This document shows, piece by piece, positions 9,888 to 16,100 of a stretch of DNA of 22,901 nt. Where the stretch lies: positions 1 to 22,901 of the IMG/VR virus record IMGVR_UViG_3300030118_000433; one strand, 5' to 3'. The notes under the pieces were generated by a model. The model saw nothing but the letters and a program-made list of their open reading frames with translations. It was not told the origin of the DNA and made no database searches. Source of the DNA: a virus. The number at the start of each line of letters is the position of its first letter. The first letter of the stretch is position 1. The translations under genes and the position numbers were made by a program.

Positions 9888-10114
9888 TACTTACCTTTGA
9901 ATAATCCCTCTATAACGTCTGTTACAACGTCTACCATTTTTTCAAAGAAAATTTGCTCTTTTTCTTCAGATACGAAAGGGATGTCAATCTTTTTGTTAAT
10001 TGCAGTAGCAATACTCTCTGACATCTCATCTGATGCAAGGTGATTGATTGCCTCTTCTTTCATCTTGTCTGCCTGCTCTTCTGCAAGCTTTACTAACATT
10101 GATTTAATATCCAT
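9887..10114 (-). CDS. Small helical hypothetical protein
   Basis: This protein has 75 residues. A Lys/Glu-rich amphipathic helix (KSMLVKLAEEQADKMKEEA, near residues 4-22) is followed by a second helix that ends apolar and basic (MVDVVTDVIEGLFKGK). It has no clear transmembrane segment. The start codon overlaps the upstream stop (TAATG at 10114), and its own stop overlaps the GTG of the 831-residue gene. It therefore sits in a tightly coupled chain after an XhlA-like membrane protein. I do not recognise the family. A peripheral membrane role is possible from the amphipathic pattern but unproven. Confidence 0.6.
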   Translation of the reverse strand: MDIKSMLVKLAEEQADKMKEEAINHLASDEMSESIATAINKKIDIPFVSEEKEQIFFEKMVDVVTDVIEGLFKGK

Positions 10115-10326
10115 TACATTAACCTCATTATTGCGTTGATTACTATTGGAAAAGTAACTAAGGCTACACTACCCCAGACTTGCATCTTTGCTATGCCTGT
10201 TTCGTGCCTTTCCACTTTGCCATTTAACTTATCTAAGTGTTTTTCAATCCTATTTAAAGTAGAGTATATGTTTTTTAATCTTTCATCGTGCTTTACCAGC
10301 ACTTGGTATATATCTTTATTTTCCAT
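10114..10326 (-). CDS. XhlA-like coiled-coil, tail-anchored membrane protein
   Basis: This protein has 70 residues. The N-terminal two thirds is a heptad-like coiled coil (HDERLKNIYSTLNRIEKHLD, near residues 13-32). A C-terminal transmembrane segment (about residues 49-69, VWGSVALVTFPIVINAIMRL) follows. This layout and the 'HDERL..I...L.RIEKHLDKLNGKVERHE' spacing resemble XhlA-type haemolysin/holin-associated proteins, which sit on the inner membrane with phage lysis genes. It overlaps the upstream MscS-like gene by 11 nt, and its stop overlaps the next start. Involvement in lysis is inferred from architecture and neighbourhood only, since no endolysin is visible in this window. Confidence 0.65.
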   Translation of the reverse strand: MENKDIYQVLVKHDERLKNIYSTLNRIEKHLDKLNGKVERHETGIAKMQVWGSVALVTFPIVINAIMRLM

Positions 10327-10684
10327 CTTCCTGTCCTGTTATGCTATGAAACCTACCACCATTTTTTGGTAACTCTTTTTTAATTACCATTGTTTTCAAG
10401 GACTCGTTAGGAACTGCCATCTTAATCGTCCACCTGCCATCTCCGTCCTTCATATAGAAAACAGTTTTTCTAATTCCCATACGAACAATTCTAGCAGGCC
10501 GTTCTTCTGGGCCCAAATATACAACGTCATCTTGATTAAAATCATTCCCAATAAAAACCATAAGACCTTCGTAGACATTAAGAATGAGTCCCTTAAAGAT
10601 AGATATGCCCAAATACGCAAAAGCCAGCCATACTGCTTTTCCAAATAATTCTTCTGCAATAATCTGAAACTCATTATGATTCAT
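10316..10684 (-). CDS. Mini MscS-like membrane protein
   Basis: This protein has 122 residues. A hydrophobic segment (about residues 15-45) leads into a small beta domain (about 47-107). The beta domain reads DFNQDDVVYLG..ERPARIVRMGIRKTVFYMKDGDG...MAVPNESLK. That order of a 'D.V...G..G.V..I..R.T......DG....iPN..L' pattern is the signature of the beta domain of small-conductance mechanosensitive (MscS) channels, directly after the pore helix TM3. Bacterial MscS proteins are far longer (about 280 residues) with three membrane helices and a C-terminal cage; here only one membrane helix and the beta domain remain. It overlaps the upstream coiled-coil membrane gene by 4 nt (ATGA). Assignment is by motif; channel activity is not established. 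Confidence 0.6.
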   Translation of the reverse strand: MNHNEFQIIAEELFGKAVWLAFAYLGISIFKGLILNVYEGLMVFIGNDFNQDDVVYLGPEERPARIVRMGIRKTVFYMKDGDGRWTIKMAVPNESLKTMVIKKELPKNGGRFHSITGQEDGK

Positions 10685-11001
10685 TTCCGCTTCTTCTTAC
10701 CCCAACTAAATGGGTTTAGATTTAACTCTTTTTCGTAAAATGCTACTTTCTGTGCTAGTTCTTCCCTTTCCGCTTTTTCTTCAACAATATGTTTACTAAG
10801 TAAGTTTTCAATTTGTTCATCCGCAGAAGCCACTTTATTTTCCAACGCCTTAATCCGACTTTCAATCTGCCAATAACCATAGACCAATACTGCCACAAGA
10901 ACACATCCCTGAGCAAGCCATTTAAGATTAATAGATACAATGGCGTTATCATCAAGAACGGTAGCACGATAGCTTCTGGCGGTATCCGGCTTTCCACTCA
11001 T
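10681..11001 (-). CDS. Type II membrane protein with coiled coil (i-spanin-like architecture)
   Basis: This protein has 106 residues: a short polar N-terminus (1-26), one transmembrane helix (about 27-44, KWLAQGCVLVAVLVYGYW), then a Glu/Lys-rich coiled coil (about 46-93) and a basic tail (GKKKRK). That N-in/C-out, helix-then-coiled-coil architecture is shared by inner-membrane spanins. It is also shared by a small membrane-protein family (NLK.L...V....YGY..I..RI..LE) that I associate with marine phages. The ATG overlaps the stop of the upstream lipoprotein by 4 nt (ATGA), so the two are translationally coupled, as spanin pairs often are. The gene order (lipoprotein first) is not the usual one for spanins, so the spanin reading stays tentative. 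Confidence 0.65.
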   Translation of the reverse strand: MSGKPDTARSYRATVLDDNAIVSINLKWLAQGCVLVAVLVYGYWQIESRIKALENKVASADEQIENLLSKHIVEEKAEREELAQKVAFYEKELNLNPFSWGKKKRK

Positions 11002-11231
11002 TTCACCACATCTTCAAACTGGTGATGTATCCAACACCAATTAGATGTTTCATACACTTTGCCATGATAGTAATGCAAAACTGAATCAACTCCCATAACC
11101 TCTATAAATACTGTATTTGTAACCGTATCTTGCGGTGTTATTTCGTAACCCGCTACGCTCCACCCGTGACTGCACCCTCCTGTCATACTCATACACAACA
11201 GGAATCCCATAACTCGTACTAACAACTTCAA
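10998..11231 (-). CDS. Small predicted lipoprotein (o-spanin candidate)
   Basis: This protein has 77 residues from a TTG start. The N-terminus (MKLLVRVMGFLLCMSMTGGC) shows a Lys/Arg n-region, an apolar core and a lipobox-like TGG-Cys at residue 20, so export and lipidation at Cys20 are expected. The mature part is about 57 residues with a C-terminal aromatic, Cys-containing patch (YETSNWCWIHHQFE). A purine-rich AGAGAGGG lies immediately before the TTG; the next ATG would shorten the signal sequence and remove its positive charges. The gene overlaps an alternative out-of-frame ORF (11086-11268) and is coupled by ATGA to the coiled-coil membrane gene. An outer-membrane spanin is one interpretation, an immunity or exclusion lipoprotein another. 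Confidence 0.5.
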   Translation of the reverse strand: MKLLVRVMGFLLCMSMTGGCSHGWSVAGYEITPQDTVTNTVFIEVMGVDSVLHYYHGKVYETSNWCWIHHQFEDVVK

Positions 11232-11268
11232 ACCCTCTCTTTTTAACTTGTTTTGTTATTTGACTCAT
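11086..11268 (-). CDS. Small basic ORF overlapping the lipoprotein gene
   Basis: This ORF has 60 residues and starts at an ATG that overlaps the upstream stop as ATGA. A GGTGGA stretch lies about 8 nt upstream. It is basic, Arg/Tyr-rich (EYDRRVQSRVERSGLRNN) and has no membrane segment. Most of it (11086-11231) runs out of frame with the signal-peptide-bearing ORF. Either both are translated, like embedded Rz/Rz1-type pairs, or this short ORF mainly carries ribosomes up to the TTG start of the lipoprotein. The protein is not recognised. Confidence 0.35.
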   Translation of the reverse strand: MSQITKQVKKRGFEVVSTSYGIPVVYEYDRRVQSRVERSGLRNNTARYGYKYSIYRGYGS

Positions 11269-11555
11269 AGCACTATCCACCATGCTATTGCAGTTTCTAC
11301 TACAATATCAGCAAGGGTATTATATGCCCATCTCTTTTTACTGCCATACGGCTTCCAATTTTCTATGTAATACTCAAACACTTCCCAAAGAACACCAATA
11401 ATAAATACTCCCATCACACACCAGAAATCAGTCCATCCCCACCACTGAAAAAGCTTACAAAGAAATGCACCAGCGGCTAAATGATAAGCTGTCCAGCCAT
11501 CTAGTTGACCAGTTTCTTTTTGCCAAGTTACTAAATCAGTTAAGGGACTTTTCAT
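11265..11555 (-). CDS. VanZ/DUF2238-like small integral membrane protein
   Basis: This protein has 96 residues. I chose the ATG at 11555, not the in-frame ATG at 11609, because GGAG lies 7 nt before it and the longer form would overlap the upstream gene by 22 nt. There are two or three membrane segments (about residues 24-36, 42-62 and 80-96). The intervening motif WEVFEYYIENW, with Glu58 and Glu61, and the later NTLADIVVETAIAWW resemble the 'E..E...D...N...D...N..G' pattern of VanZ/YjdF-type membrane proteins. It heads the run of small membrane genes. A phage-encoded envelope-modifying or holin-like role is possible; the sequence does not decide. Confidence 0.6.
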   Translation of the reverse strand: MKSPLTDLVTWQKETGQLDGWTAYHLAAGAFLCKLFQWWGWTDFWCVMGVFIIGVLWEVFEYYIENWKPYGSKKRWAYNTLADIVVETAIAWWIVL

Positions 11556-11587
11556 CTTTGCTCTCCTTTTTAATCTCTCTGTCCTTC

Positions 11588-11896
11588 TTACCCTCTGTAA
11601 GCTATGCATACTGCTGTAGAATCTGTATGATTTACAATACCACTAAAGTTTCCATACAGTATCTCTCCGGGTATCAGGTTAACAAAGGAACTAATGTCAT
11701 CACCTATATTAGATGTTGCTTTTATTTTAAGAAACTCAGTCGTACCACTAGAGTCTTTACCTAATGCCTGTATAGCAATCCAAGAACCTGTATCTGGATT
11801 GACAACATTGGTATCATGCTCTGCTATAACATCAAAACCATTCTGACCTATTAGTAAATTGGCGGCCTCTTTCTGTGTGTATTTGTAAAGACTCAT
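11588..11896 (-). CDS. Small beta-rich structural-like protein
   Basis: This protein has 102 residues. It opens with a helical segment (YTQKEAANLLIGQNGFDVI), then strands with Gly/Asn turns (GSWIAIQALGKDSSG, FLKIKATSNIGDDISSF, EILYGNFSGI) and ends AVCIAYRG. The pattern 'AI.A.G.D......ATS.IGDD......PGE.IYG.F' resembles small capsid- or fibre-associated proteins found in marine phages. The start overlaps the upstream stop by 1 nt (TAATG). It has no signal peptide or catalytic motif. A decoration or fibre-accessory function is inferred only from composition and its place downstream of the fibre gene. Confidence 0.55.
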   Translation of the reverse strand: MSLYKYTQKEAANLLIGQNGFDVIAEHDTNVVNPDTGSWIAIQALGKDSSGTTEFLKIKATSNIGDDISSFVNLIPGEILYGNFSGIVNHTDSTAVCIAYRG

Positions 11897-12090
11897 TACT
11901 TAGAACCAAACACCTTTGAAAAGAAACCTTTCTTCTTATTCTTCTTGCCTTTGTTTTTAAGCTTTTTACCTTTCTTCTTTTTTTTCTTCTTTATCTCTTC
12001 GCTCATCGCCAACTGGTCGTATTGAAAAGAATCAGAAGGCGTGCCACCTATAAAAGAAAAAGCAATTAAGAAAGCCATTATCTTTTTCAT
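11896..12090 (-). CDS. Exported-looking Lys-rich small protein
   Basis: This protein has 64 residues. The N-terminus (MKKIMAFLIAFSFIGGTPS) looks like a short signal or anchor sequence with no lipobox cysteine. After a short acidic linker (residues 20-33) the rest is almost entirely Lys with Gly, Phe and Ser (from IKKKKKKKGKK onward), ending FFSKVFGSK. A shortened SD (AGGT) precedes the ATG. If exported, it would place a strongly cationic tail in the periplasm. If not, the Lys tail could bind nucleic acid. It is the only Lys-rich gene in this block; the seven others cluster at 18546-20051. The family is not recognised. Confidence 0.5.
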   Translation of the reverse strand: MKKIMAFLIAFSFIGGTPSDSFQYDQLAMSEEIKKKKKKKGKKLKNKGKKNKKKGFFSKVFGSK

Positions 12091-12092
12091 AT

Positions 12093-12542
12093 CTATACCT
12101 TTATATGTTTTGAGACTTCTTCATCTCCAGCCATCATTGGAACTATCCTTGACAACAACTCTGATTTAGTTTCTGAACTAGAGTATGAAATACCTCGTTT
12201 ATCGTAAAAATCTTGTATCTCTGCTTTTGTATTATCCATCGTAGGATAATCAGACTGTGACGTAGCCACACAATTAATAAGATGATGGTGTCCGGGGTCT
12301 AATCTGCCATGACCTCCACCATGACTATCGTCACATTCATCAACATAAGCCTGTTCAATCGTTGCCCAACTATTACTTCTTTGAACAACTTCACCATCTA
12401 CTACTAAAAAATATTTATATCTAGAAGGATAAGTCAGGGTCTCAGTCGTACCATCTGCGTATGTTTTTTTCCTAGTAACACCGGGAGTGCTGTTTCTGTA
12501 TAGTCGTAAGTAATGACCCTGAGAACTTTTCCTTATAAGCAT
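12093..12542 (-). CDS. Hypothetical protein with C-terminal HeH/LEM-like motif
   Basis: This protein has 149 residues. The N-terminal half is beta-rich (YKYFLVVDGEVVQRSNSW). A central Cys/His cluster follows: Cys70, His74 and His78 with GGGH, His85-87 and Cys91, which could bind a metal. Residues about 102-133 (NTKAEIQDFYDKRGISYS, then SETKSELLSRI) match the two-helix HeH/LEM/SAP-like pattern 'TK.EI..FLD..GI.Y....TK.ELL..I'. Such a motif often occurs at the end of phage structural or adaptor proteins and can bind nucleic acid or protein. The start overlaps the upstream stop by 1 nt (TAATG). The overall function is unknown. Confidence 0.6.
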   Translation of the reverse strand: MLIRKSSQGHYLRLYRNSTPGVTRKKTYADGTTETLTYPSRYKYFLVVDGEVVQRSNSWATIEQAYVDECDDSHGGGHGRLDPGHHHLINCVATSQSDYPTMDNTKAEIQDFYDKRGISYSSSETKSELLSRIVPMMAGDEEVSKHIKV

Positions 12543-12766
12543 TAGTCTTCTTTAACCTCTTCAGATTCTAATGATTCTTTCAACATCTTAACAAATGCAT
12601 CGTGACCTACTCTAAGCTGGTCTGCAATAAATCCATTAGATGCCTGTTTGTTTTGTATGTCGTTTATATGATTTACCATCATCTTCTGTTCATCAGTTAA
12701 GTCCTCAATGATATACTCTTTACCATCAAGATTAATAACTGGCTTTTCTTTTTTTTCTTTAGCCAT
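12542..12766 (-). CDS. Small DUF6447-like hypothetical protein
   Basis: This protein has 74 residues. The phrase INLDGKEYIIEDLTDEQKMMV (near residues 11-31) followed by a helical N-ending stretch matches the 'I.IDGKEY.l.dLSDEaK...' start of the DUF6447-type family that recurs beside phage fibre genes. The C-terminus is acidic (ESLESEEVKED). A clear AAGGAG lies a few nt before the ATG, directly downstream of the 12-codon Cys-rich ORF. It probably forms one cassette with the neighbouring 86-residue and 149-residue proteins. The biochemical role is unknown. Confidence 0.6.
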   Translation of the reverse strand: MAKEKKEKPVINLDGKEYIIEDLTDEQKMMVNHINDIQNKQASNGFIADQLRVGHDAFVKMLKESLESEEVKED

Positions 12767-12784
12767 TATTGACTCCTTGTTTAG

Positions 12785-12823
12785 TTAACAATTACAATCT
12801 TTACATTTACAGCATTTACACAT
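12785..12823 (-). CDS. Micro-ORF encoding Cys-rich peptide MCKCCKCKDCNC
   Basis: This is a 12-codon ORF with stop TAA, and six of its twelve residues are cysteine (MCKCCKCKDCNC). GGAG (bases 12830-12833 on the complementary strand) lies 6 nt before its ATG. The ATG falls one base after the stop of the 86-residue gene, and the next gene has its own AAGGAG 3' of this ORF. The spacing therefore treats it as a separate cistron. Clustered CXC/CC motifs separated by Lys and Asp are those of metallothionein-like or iron-sulfur/zinc-binding peptides. No known family was recognised, and translation is inferred from the start context. A translational spacer is the alternative. Confidence 0.6.
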   Translation of the reverse strand: MCKCCKCKDCNC

Positions 12824-12824
12824 T

Positions 12825-13085
12825 TTATTCTCCAGATTCTTCTTCTGGTTCAAATTTACTATCTTCATACGCTTTCTTAATTTCATCTGTCCACAATGCA
12901 TTTGCCAATGCTTTTAATTCATCAGACTCACCGCTTACATCTGCATCTGGCATAAATGCCTTTCTATGGTATGAATATGATATTTCTTTACCATCTTCCA
13001 TTATAGATGTTTTACAGCGTTCTTGAATACATTTGTATTCTCCACGCACTTCATAATCGTATGTTTTCTTTTTTTCTAAAGCCAT
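12825..13085 (-). CDS. Conserved small protein downstream of fibre gene
   Basis: This protein has 86 residues. A beta-rich N-terminus (KTYDYEVRGEYKCIQERCKT) leads to the block EISYSYHRKAFMPDADVSG (near residues 34-52). A helical segment (ELKALANALWTDEIKKAYED) and an acidic tail follow. The 'sy.HR..fMPD.DVSge...v.alc.a.wTdEv..AY' pattern is one I recognise as a recurrent small family next to tail or fibre genes of marine phages, with no assigned function. A good AAGGAG lies 7 nt upstream of the ATG. It is the first gene after the fibre, so a fibre-assembly or accessory role is a reasonable inference. Confidence 0.65.
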   Translation of the reverse strand: MALEKKKTYDYEVRGEYKCIQERCKTSIMEDGKEISYSYHRKAFMPDADVSGESDELKALANALWTDEIKKAYEDSKFEPEEESGE

Positions 13086-13107
13086 TGTTTACTCCTTATT
13101 AGTTCCA

Positions 13108-13125
13108 CTTAATTATCCAATTAAG
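13108..13125 (-). other. AT-rich hairpin at the fibre stop codon
   Basis: The sequence contains a perfect 7-bp inverted repeat, CTTAATT / AATTAAG, with loop GGAT (minus strand). It spans the fibre gene stop codon and the first part of the short gap before the next gene. No U-tract follows, so it is not a classical terminator. It could mildly stabilise or delimit the fibre mRNA 3' end. Confidence 0.25.
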
Positions 13126-16100
13126 CATCTAAATATGTGAATGTCAAAATAAGATTGTTACTTGCTACATCTATATCATCGTATGTAAGTCCAACTCTAT
13201 CTCCAGTTGCATTTGTATAATAAAATCCTATATCATCTGTACTAGAAACTGTTAAACCATATTGCATAATATTGCTTGTAAAGTTTGTTCTCCTAAATAC
13301 AGCTGGAACCATATGGAACGTATTTGCTGGTATGGCAAAAGGTAATCCTGAAATCTGAACTCCATCTGTTCCTCCGCCATCATTGCTAAAAGCAATGTAC
13401 AATGATACAGTTACCACATTTCCTACTTTTGTAAAATCATTTACATAAGTGGCAGATATTGTTGGAGCGTGTCCACTTGCACTAACAAAAGTTGGTGTCC
13501 AAGTGCCTTCTTCGTAGTCATCAAGAGTATTTGCATTTGCATCTGGTAAAGCATTATTAGGTGGAAACTTTACACCAGCACAATGAATAGTTGCTTCTCC
13601 ATCTTGCGCCATTAAGACATCAGTTATAGAAGAATTACCAATTACTGCTACGTTATCATTTGAAGAAACAGCATCTTTACCAATGGCAATTCTGTTTTGT
13701 GCATCATTTGCACTAACATTTGAATCTCTACCGATACAAACATTGTCAAATCCTGTTGTTAATGTACTACCAGCATCTGCTCCTATTGCTACGTTCCTAT
13801 CACCACTAACTACTGCACCCAATGAACCATAACCAACTGCTGTATTTAAGTTTGCACCATTCATAGCACCATCTAGTGAATAGTTACCAATACCTACATT
13901 GTACTGACAAACTGCTGTAGTCCAAGTTCCACCACCAGCGTGGTATCCCATAAATGTGTTATCATTAGAATCTAATACAGTTGCTCCTCCAGTTCCATCC
14001 ATTGCTTGGTAGCCAACTACAGTATTCCTTGCACCAGTCGTATGACCTTGTAGAGCTTGATATCCGATTGCTGTATTTCCAGCTCCAGAGGTTAACGCAG
14101 TTAAAGAATTGTAACCTACAGCAATTGTGCCTGTTATAGTATTTGCACCAGTGCTATTCATAGCATTAGCACCTATGGCAACAGAACCAGACATTGGCCC
14201 AGCTCCACCAAACCCAGCATTTGAACCTATAATAACATTTGCATCAGCACTGGCGTGATTAATATTTATACCAGCTTCTTTACCAATTACAACATTATCA
14301 GACTCACCACTATCTGCATTTTTTAATGCGTTGTATCCTATTACAGTATTATTAGCCCCATCTGTTTGGTAAAGCATTGATTCAAAACCAATAGCTACAT
14401 TTTTTTCTCCAGTTGTCAAGCTGTATAAAGACTGAAAACCTATAGCCACTGTTCCGTCTGGGGCACCACTATCGCACTGTCTAAGTGCACCTGAACCAAC
14501 AGCAACAGCACCTTGTAGATTTCTTGCTCCAACGCCTTGCATAGCCTCAAAACCTACTGCTACGTTATTGTCAAATGCAGAGTTATTTGCAATTCTACCA
14601 GCCCTGTGTCCTATTAATACATTCCCAGTGCTTCCAGAATCTGCTATTGCATTACCAGCTTGGTATCCAAATAGCGTATTGCTTGTACCACTATCACTAT
14701 TACTTAGTGAGATTCTGGAGTTGGAATCAATTCTCATACGTTCAGTACCAGAAATCAGAAACTGTTGAGTTAAGGCATCTAACCTAAAATTCATATAGGC
14801 ACTTGCTGTTCTGTCATAGTTGGTAATCCTATTAGTATCTGTAGCAATTTCTGGTTGTAGTTCAATCCCAGCATTGCCACCATCAGACACGACTAACTTT
14901 GCTACTGGATTATCCGAACCTATACCCAAATTTCCTGACGAACTAAATCTTGAAACCTCTGTACTACCAATTAAGAATCTAATAGTTTGACCAGTATGAC
15001 TTGCAAGTTTTACAATTCCACCAGAACCATCTAATGAAACATTTGTACTTACATCAGAATCATCTAATCGTAGTAGTGGTGTTGAATTACTTATAAATAT
15101 ATCACCAGCAAAAGTAGCCGATTGATCTGAACCCAAGGTAAGTGCAACAGTAGCAGAGCCACCAGATGGTGTTGTGGCAAATTTGAGTACACCATCATCT
15201 TTATTAGAAGTATCTGCACCACTAAAGAATCCCATATATCCAATAAGAGTGCCATTCCATTTACCAAGCATTGTACCTATACCAGCATCAGCACTTGACC
15301 TATTTGCATCAATTGTAATTGCATTTCCAGTGTCTCCAGCACTGTGGATGGTTATACCTTCATCTCCAGAATCTGCTTCAATATGAAGGTTATTTGTGGG
15401 AACTGCACCTATACCAACTTGTTGATTAGAGTCTATTACTACTGCATTTGTTAAAGAACTGCTCCCACTTGCTCTTGTAAAAAATCTTATCTCTGAAGGA
15501 ACTGTGCCATCTGAGCCAGCTACAATATCTGTTGTTTTTGTATATGGGGAACCACTATCTGATTGGTATGAAGTAAGAAATAAACCAGCACCAGTAGATG
15601 AGTATGTTTTATCTGCTGTATTGCCAGATTCAAATAATTTTACATTACCAGCAACGTGTAGCTTTTCCTCTGGGCTTGTTTTATTTATACCAAAATTCCC
15701 TGACGAATCCAAAGTCATATGAGAACTTGAACCACTTCCACCTATAAAACTTAATTTGCTATTGTTAGTGCCTATGCTACCTCTAACAACACCACTTCCG
15801 CTTCCACCTCTTTTAAATTGTAAAAATTTTGAAGAATCTTCAGACGAACCTATAGATATATTACCAGTTGAATGGTCAATTGTAAATCTTATTTGAGATG
15901 TATCTAAAGCATCATTAATTGTGTCTATTCTAAATAAACCAGTTTGTTGTCGTACAAGTGTATTTAAGTTGGTAGTATCAGATTCTGTAAATAATATATC
16001 ATTTCTTGTACCAGTAATTGTTAATACTGGAGTAGTTCCAGAAGCATTAACAATAAAGTTATCTCCGACCTTTACTTGCTCATTAGTTGTATCCACAACC

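Noticed and set aside
10450-10674. Minus-strand alternative-frame ORF of 74 codons
   Set aside because: It is contained in the MscS-like gene in a different frame; the MscS-like frame carries the domain motif and the coupled start.
10755-10997. Minus-strand alternative-frame ORF of 80 codons
   Set aside because: It lies inside the type II membrane coiled-coil gene in another frame, with no start context. The in-frame gene has coherent architecture and an ATGA coupling.
11556-11609. Longer start for the VanZ/DUF2238-like gene
   Set aside because: The ATG at 11609 lies within the preceding gene and adds a 18-residue Arg-rich leader; the ATG at 11555 has a GGAG at good spacing, so the shorter form is chosen.
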